Below, piece by piece: positions 63,152-64,000 of a DNA stretch of 64,000 bases. The notes under the pieces were generated by a model. The model was not told the DNA's origin and ran no database searches. It was given only the letters and a program-made list of their open reading frames with translations. The stretch spans positions 150,016 through 214,015 of the forward strand of contig CAJUTU010000002.1 in assembly GCA_910589385.1 (NCBI GenBank). The letters are read 5' to 3'. Numbering within the stretch: the first letter of the stretch is position 1; the number at the start of each line of letters is the position of its first letter. This stretch comes from an uncultured Lachnospiraceae bacterium (GTDB taxonomy: Bacteria; Bacillota; Clostridia; Lachnospirales; Lachnospiraceae). The position numbers and the translations under genes were made by a program.

Positions 63152-63214
63152 AAACTCGTCTGCGTCAGCCGTCCAAGGAGATTCGGCAAATCTGTGGCCG
63201 CGGAGATGCTGTGC
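63152..63214 (+). pseudogene. P-loop scrap of the AAA/PD-(D/E)XK family
   Basis: One frame reads KLVCVSRPRRFGKSVAAEML, the P-loop segment of the same family as 52625-54316 and 21784-23040. It is cut at both ends: before it there is no matching N-terminus and, after AEML, another frame takes over as a DUF554 piece. Confidence 0.75.
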
Positions 63215-63702
63215 TGTTCTGCGCGAGTGGTACAGGGATTTATGGTTCCATTGTTTCCGGTATGACAGGAGATCATAGTATATTGATCGCAAAATCAATT
63301 CTGGATCTGTTTACAGCTTTGATATTTGCATGTATTCTTGGAGGGGTTGTATCGGTGATCGCAATTCCGCAGTTTATTATTTTCCTGCTTCTGTTTCTGG
63401 CGGCAGGGTTTATATTCCCGATGACGACAGATACAATGATCGCTGACTTTAAAGCTTGCGGCGGCTTTTTAATGCTGGCAACCGGTTTTCGGATGATAAA
63501 GGTAAAAATGTTCCCGACAGCGGACATGATACCGGCAATGGTGATCGTCATGCCGTGCAGTATGAAAACCCTTGCAGGGATTACATCAGGATATGCAGAT
63601 AACCTGATCGTCCGTGCAGCTGATGTTTGTATGAAGGAAGGAAAGTTGTTTTAGTACCTCGTGAGATGCCATTAAGCCGTCTGCATCTTCGGAATTTAAG
63701 TC
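63203..63702 (+). pseudogene. DUF554 fragment fused to a UbiX-type flavin prenyltransferase fragment
   Basis: The frame from GTG 63211 gives AVLFCASGTGIYGSIVSGMTG and the membrane segments of the C-terminal half of a DUF554 protein (FKACGGFLMLATGFRMIKVK). At VMPCS it passes in frame into UbiX: PCSMKTLAGI, ADNLIVRAADVCMKEG. The stop at 63652-63654 breaks the frame; one frame over, the UbiX sequence goes on (VVLVPREMPLSRLHLRN) to about 63702 before being lost. So it holds parts of two genes plus a frameshift. DUF554 proteins are membrane proteins of unknown role; UbiX makes prenylated FMN for UbiD decarboxylases. Confidence 0.8.
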
Positions 63703-64000
63703 TCTGCCGACTATATTTACCCTACTGCTGTATAAAACAAGTTTTTTACCGTATTAAACGGAATCTTACCATTTTTTCACTTCTATCAAATCATTTAATA
63801 TGCTAACATTTAGAGAAATGGGTTGCCCGGCAAATCCATTCGTCAGACAATTTTAGGATAAAACAATTGCGAAAGATAACTTTAAAAACAGTAGGCTTAA
63901 TTATAGACAATAATTTACAAAGAATGTATTACAAAATCTTTATGTGGGTAGTGTCAAGTAATCTATGAAAATCGAGTTGAAAAAATAGGCTCAAACGAAC
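63703..64000. other. AT-rich intergenic end of the window
   Basis: No coding frame of note on either strand. AT-rich with a polypyrimidine stretch near 63770-63790. The last 60 bases (GGGTAGTGTCAAGTAATC) could be the edge of a mobile element, but only one end is in view, so this is not claimed. Confidence 0.4.

Noticed and set aside
63940..64000. Left end of an insertion sequence at the window edge
   Set aside because: Only one end is visible, and there is no transposase or inverted partner in the window.
1..64000. CRISPR array, integrated prophage or rRNA operon
   Set aside because: No regularly spaced repeats, no phage structural or integrase genes, and no rRNA sequence were seen.

Overview
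The window looks like a chromosomal segment of a gut-type Lachnospiraceae (Clostridia, Firmicutes). The signs are strong Shine-Dalgarno sites, sigma-A promoters with 17-base spacers, a glgC-glgD pair, an ADP-forming acyl-CoA synthetase beside a ferredoxin-dependent 2-oxoacid oxidoreductase, an FeFe hydrogenase, MATE and AGCS carriers, and a vanG-type vancomycin-resistance relic. The genus cannot be fixed from the sequence alone.

Layout. 1-5.7 kb: jetB and jetC of a Wadjet-type SMC defence system; jetD is not where it is expected, and the place holds a phosphoesterase scrap and a small conserved-looking gene. 5.8-7.1 kb: an FeFe hydrogenase-like protein. 7.2-12 kb: response regulator, short-loop histidine kinase, ABC ATPase and a two-domain FtsX permease. 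12-21 kb: a second two-component system read leftwards, divergent from a solute-binding lipoprotein, two sugar-type permeases split by a 164-base palindromic MITE-like element, an HlyD-type adaptor and a MacB-like membrane protein, with no ATPase among them. 21-25.5 kb: a ParA scrap, two broken pieces of an AAA-ATPase/PD-(D/E)XK family, a YgjP-type metallopeptidase, azlCD and a YjfB-like small protein.

25.6-37.1 kb is the metabolic core: a MalY/PatB-type lyase and an IclR regulator, then from a consensus promoter an eight-gene run (MFS carrier, ferredoxin, three 2-oxoacid:ferredoxin oxidoreductase subunits, ADP-forming acyl-CoA synthetase, BCCT carrier, one-chain L-serine dehydratase). Together these read as import of an amino acid or amino-acid conjugate, lysis or deamination to a 2-oxoacid, ferredoxin-linked oxidation to acyl-CoA, and ATP from release of the acid. 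37.2-49.8 kb: XRE regulator/AGCS carrier, MATE, YwaF-like protein, glgC-glgD, trmB, a cysteine-rich 49-residue ORF next to a thioredoxin, a structured leader before a transglutaminase/Big-domain surface lipoprotein, tRNA-Lys(CTT), and an ECF S component.

49.8-64 kb is accessory and eroded: a vanR-vanS-vanY relic with separate lesions, an intact AAA/PD-(D/E)XK protein, a DUF1349 protein, an EamA scrap, an unknown protein coupled to a secreted nuclease, a short-chain dehydrogenase, a LytTR/GHKL two-component system next to a FlxA-like protein, a MazG-like enzyme, an Rpn-DUF3781 fusion, a methyltransferase-GNAT pair, and a three-part mosaic of AAA-ATPase, DUF554 and UbiX pieces. About ten broken or chimeric genes lie in 64 kb, so gene decay with small deletions is a main theme of the window.
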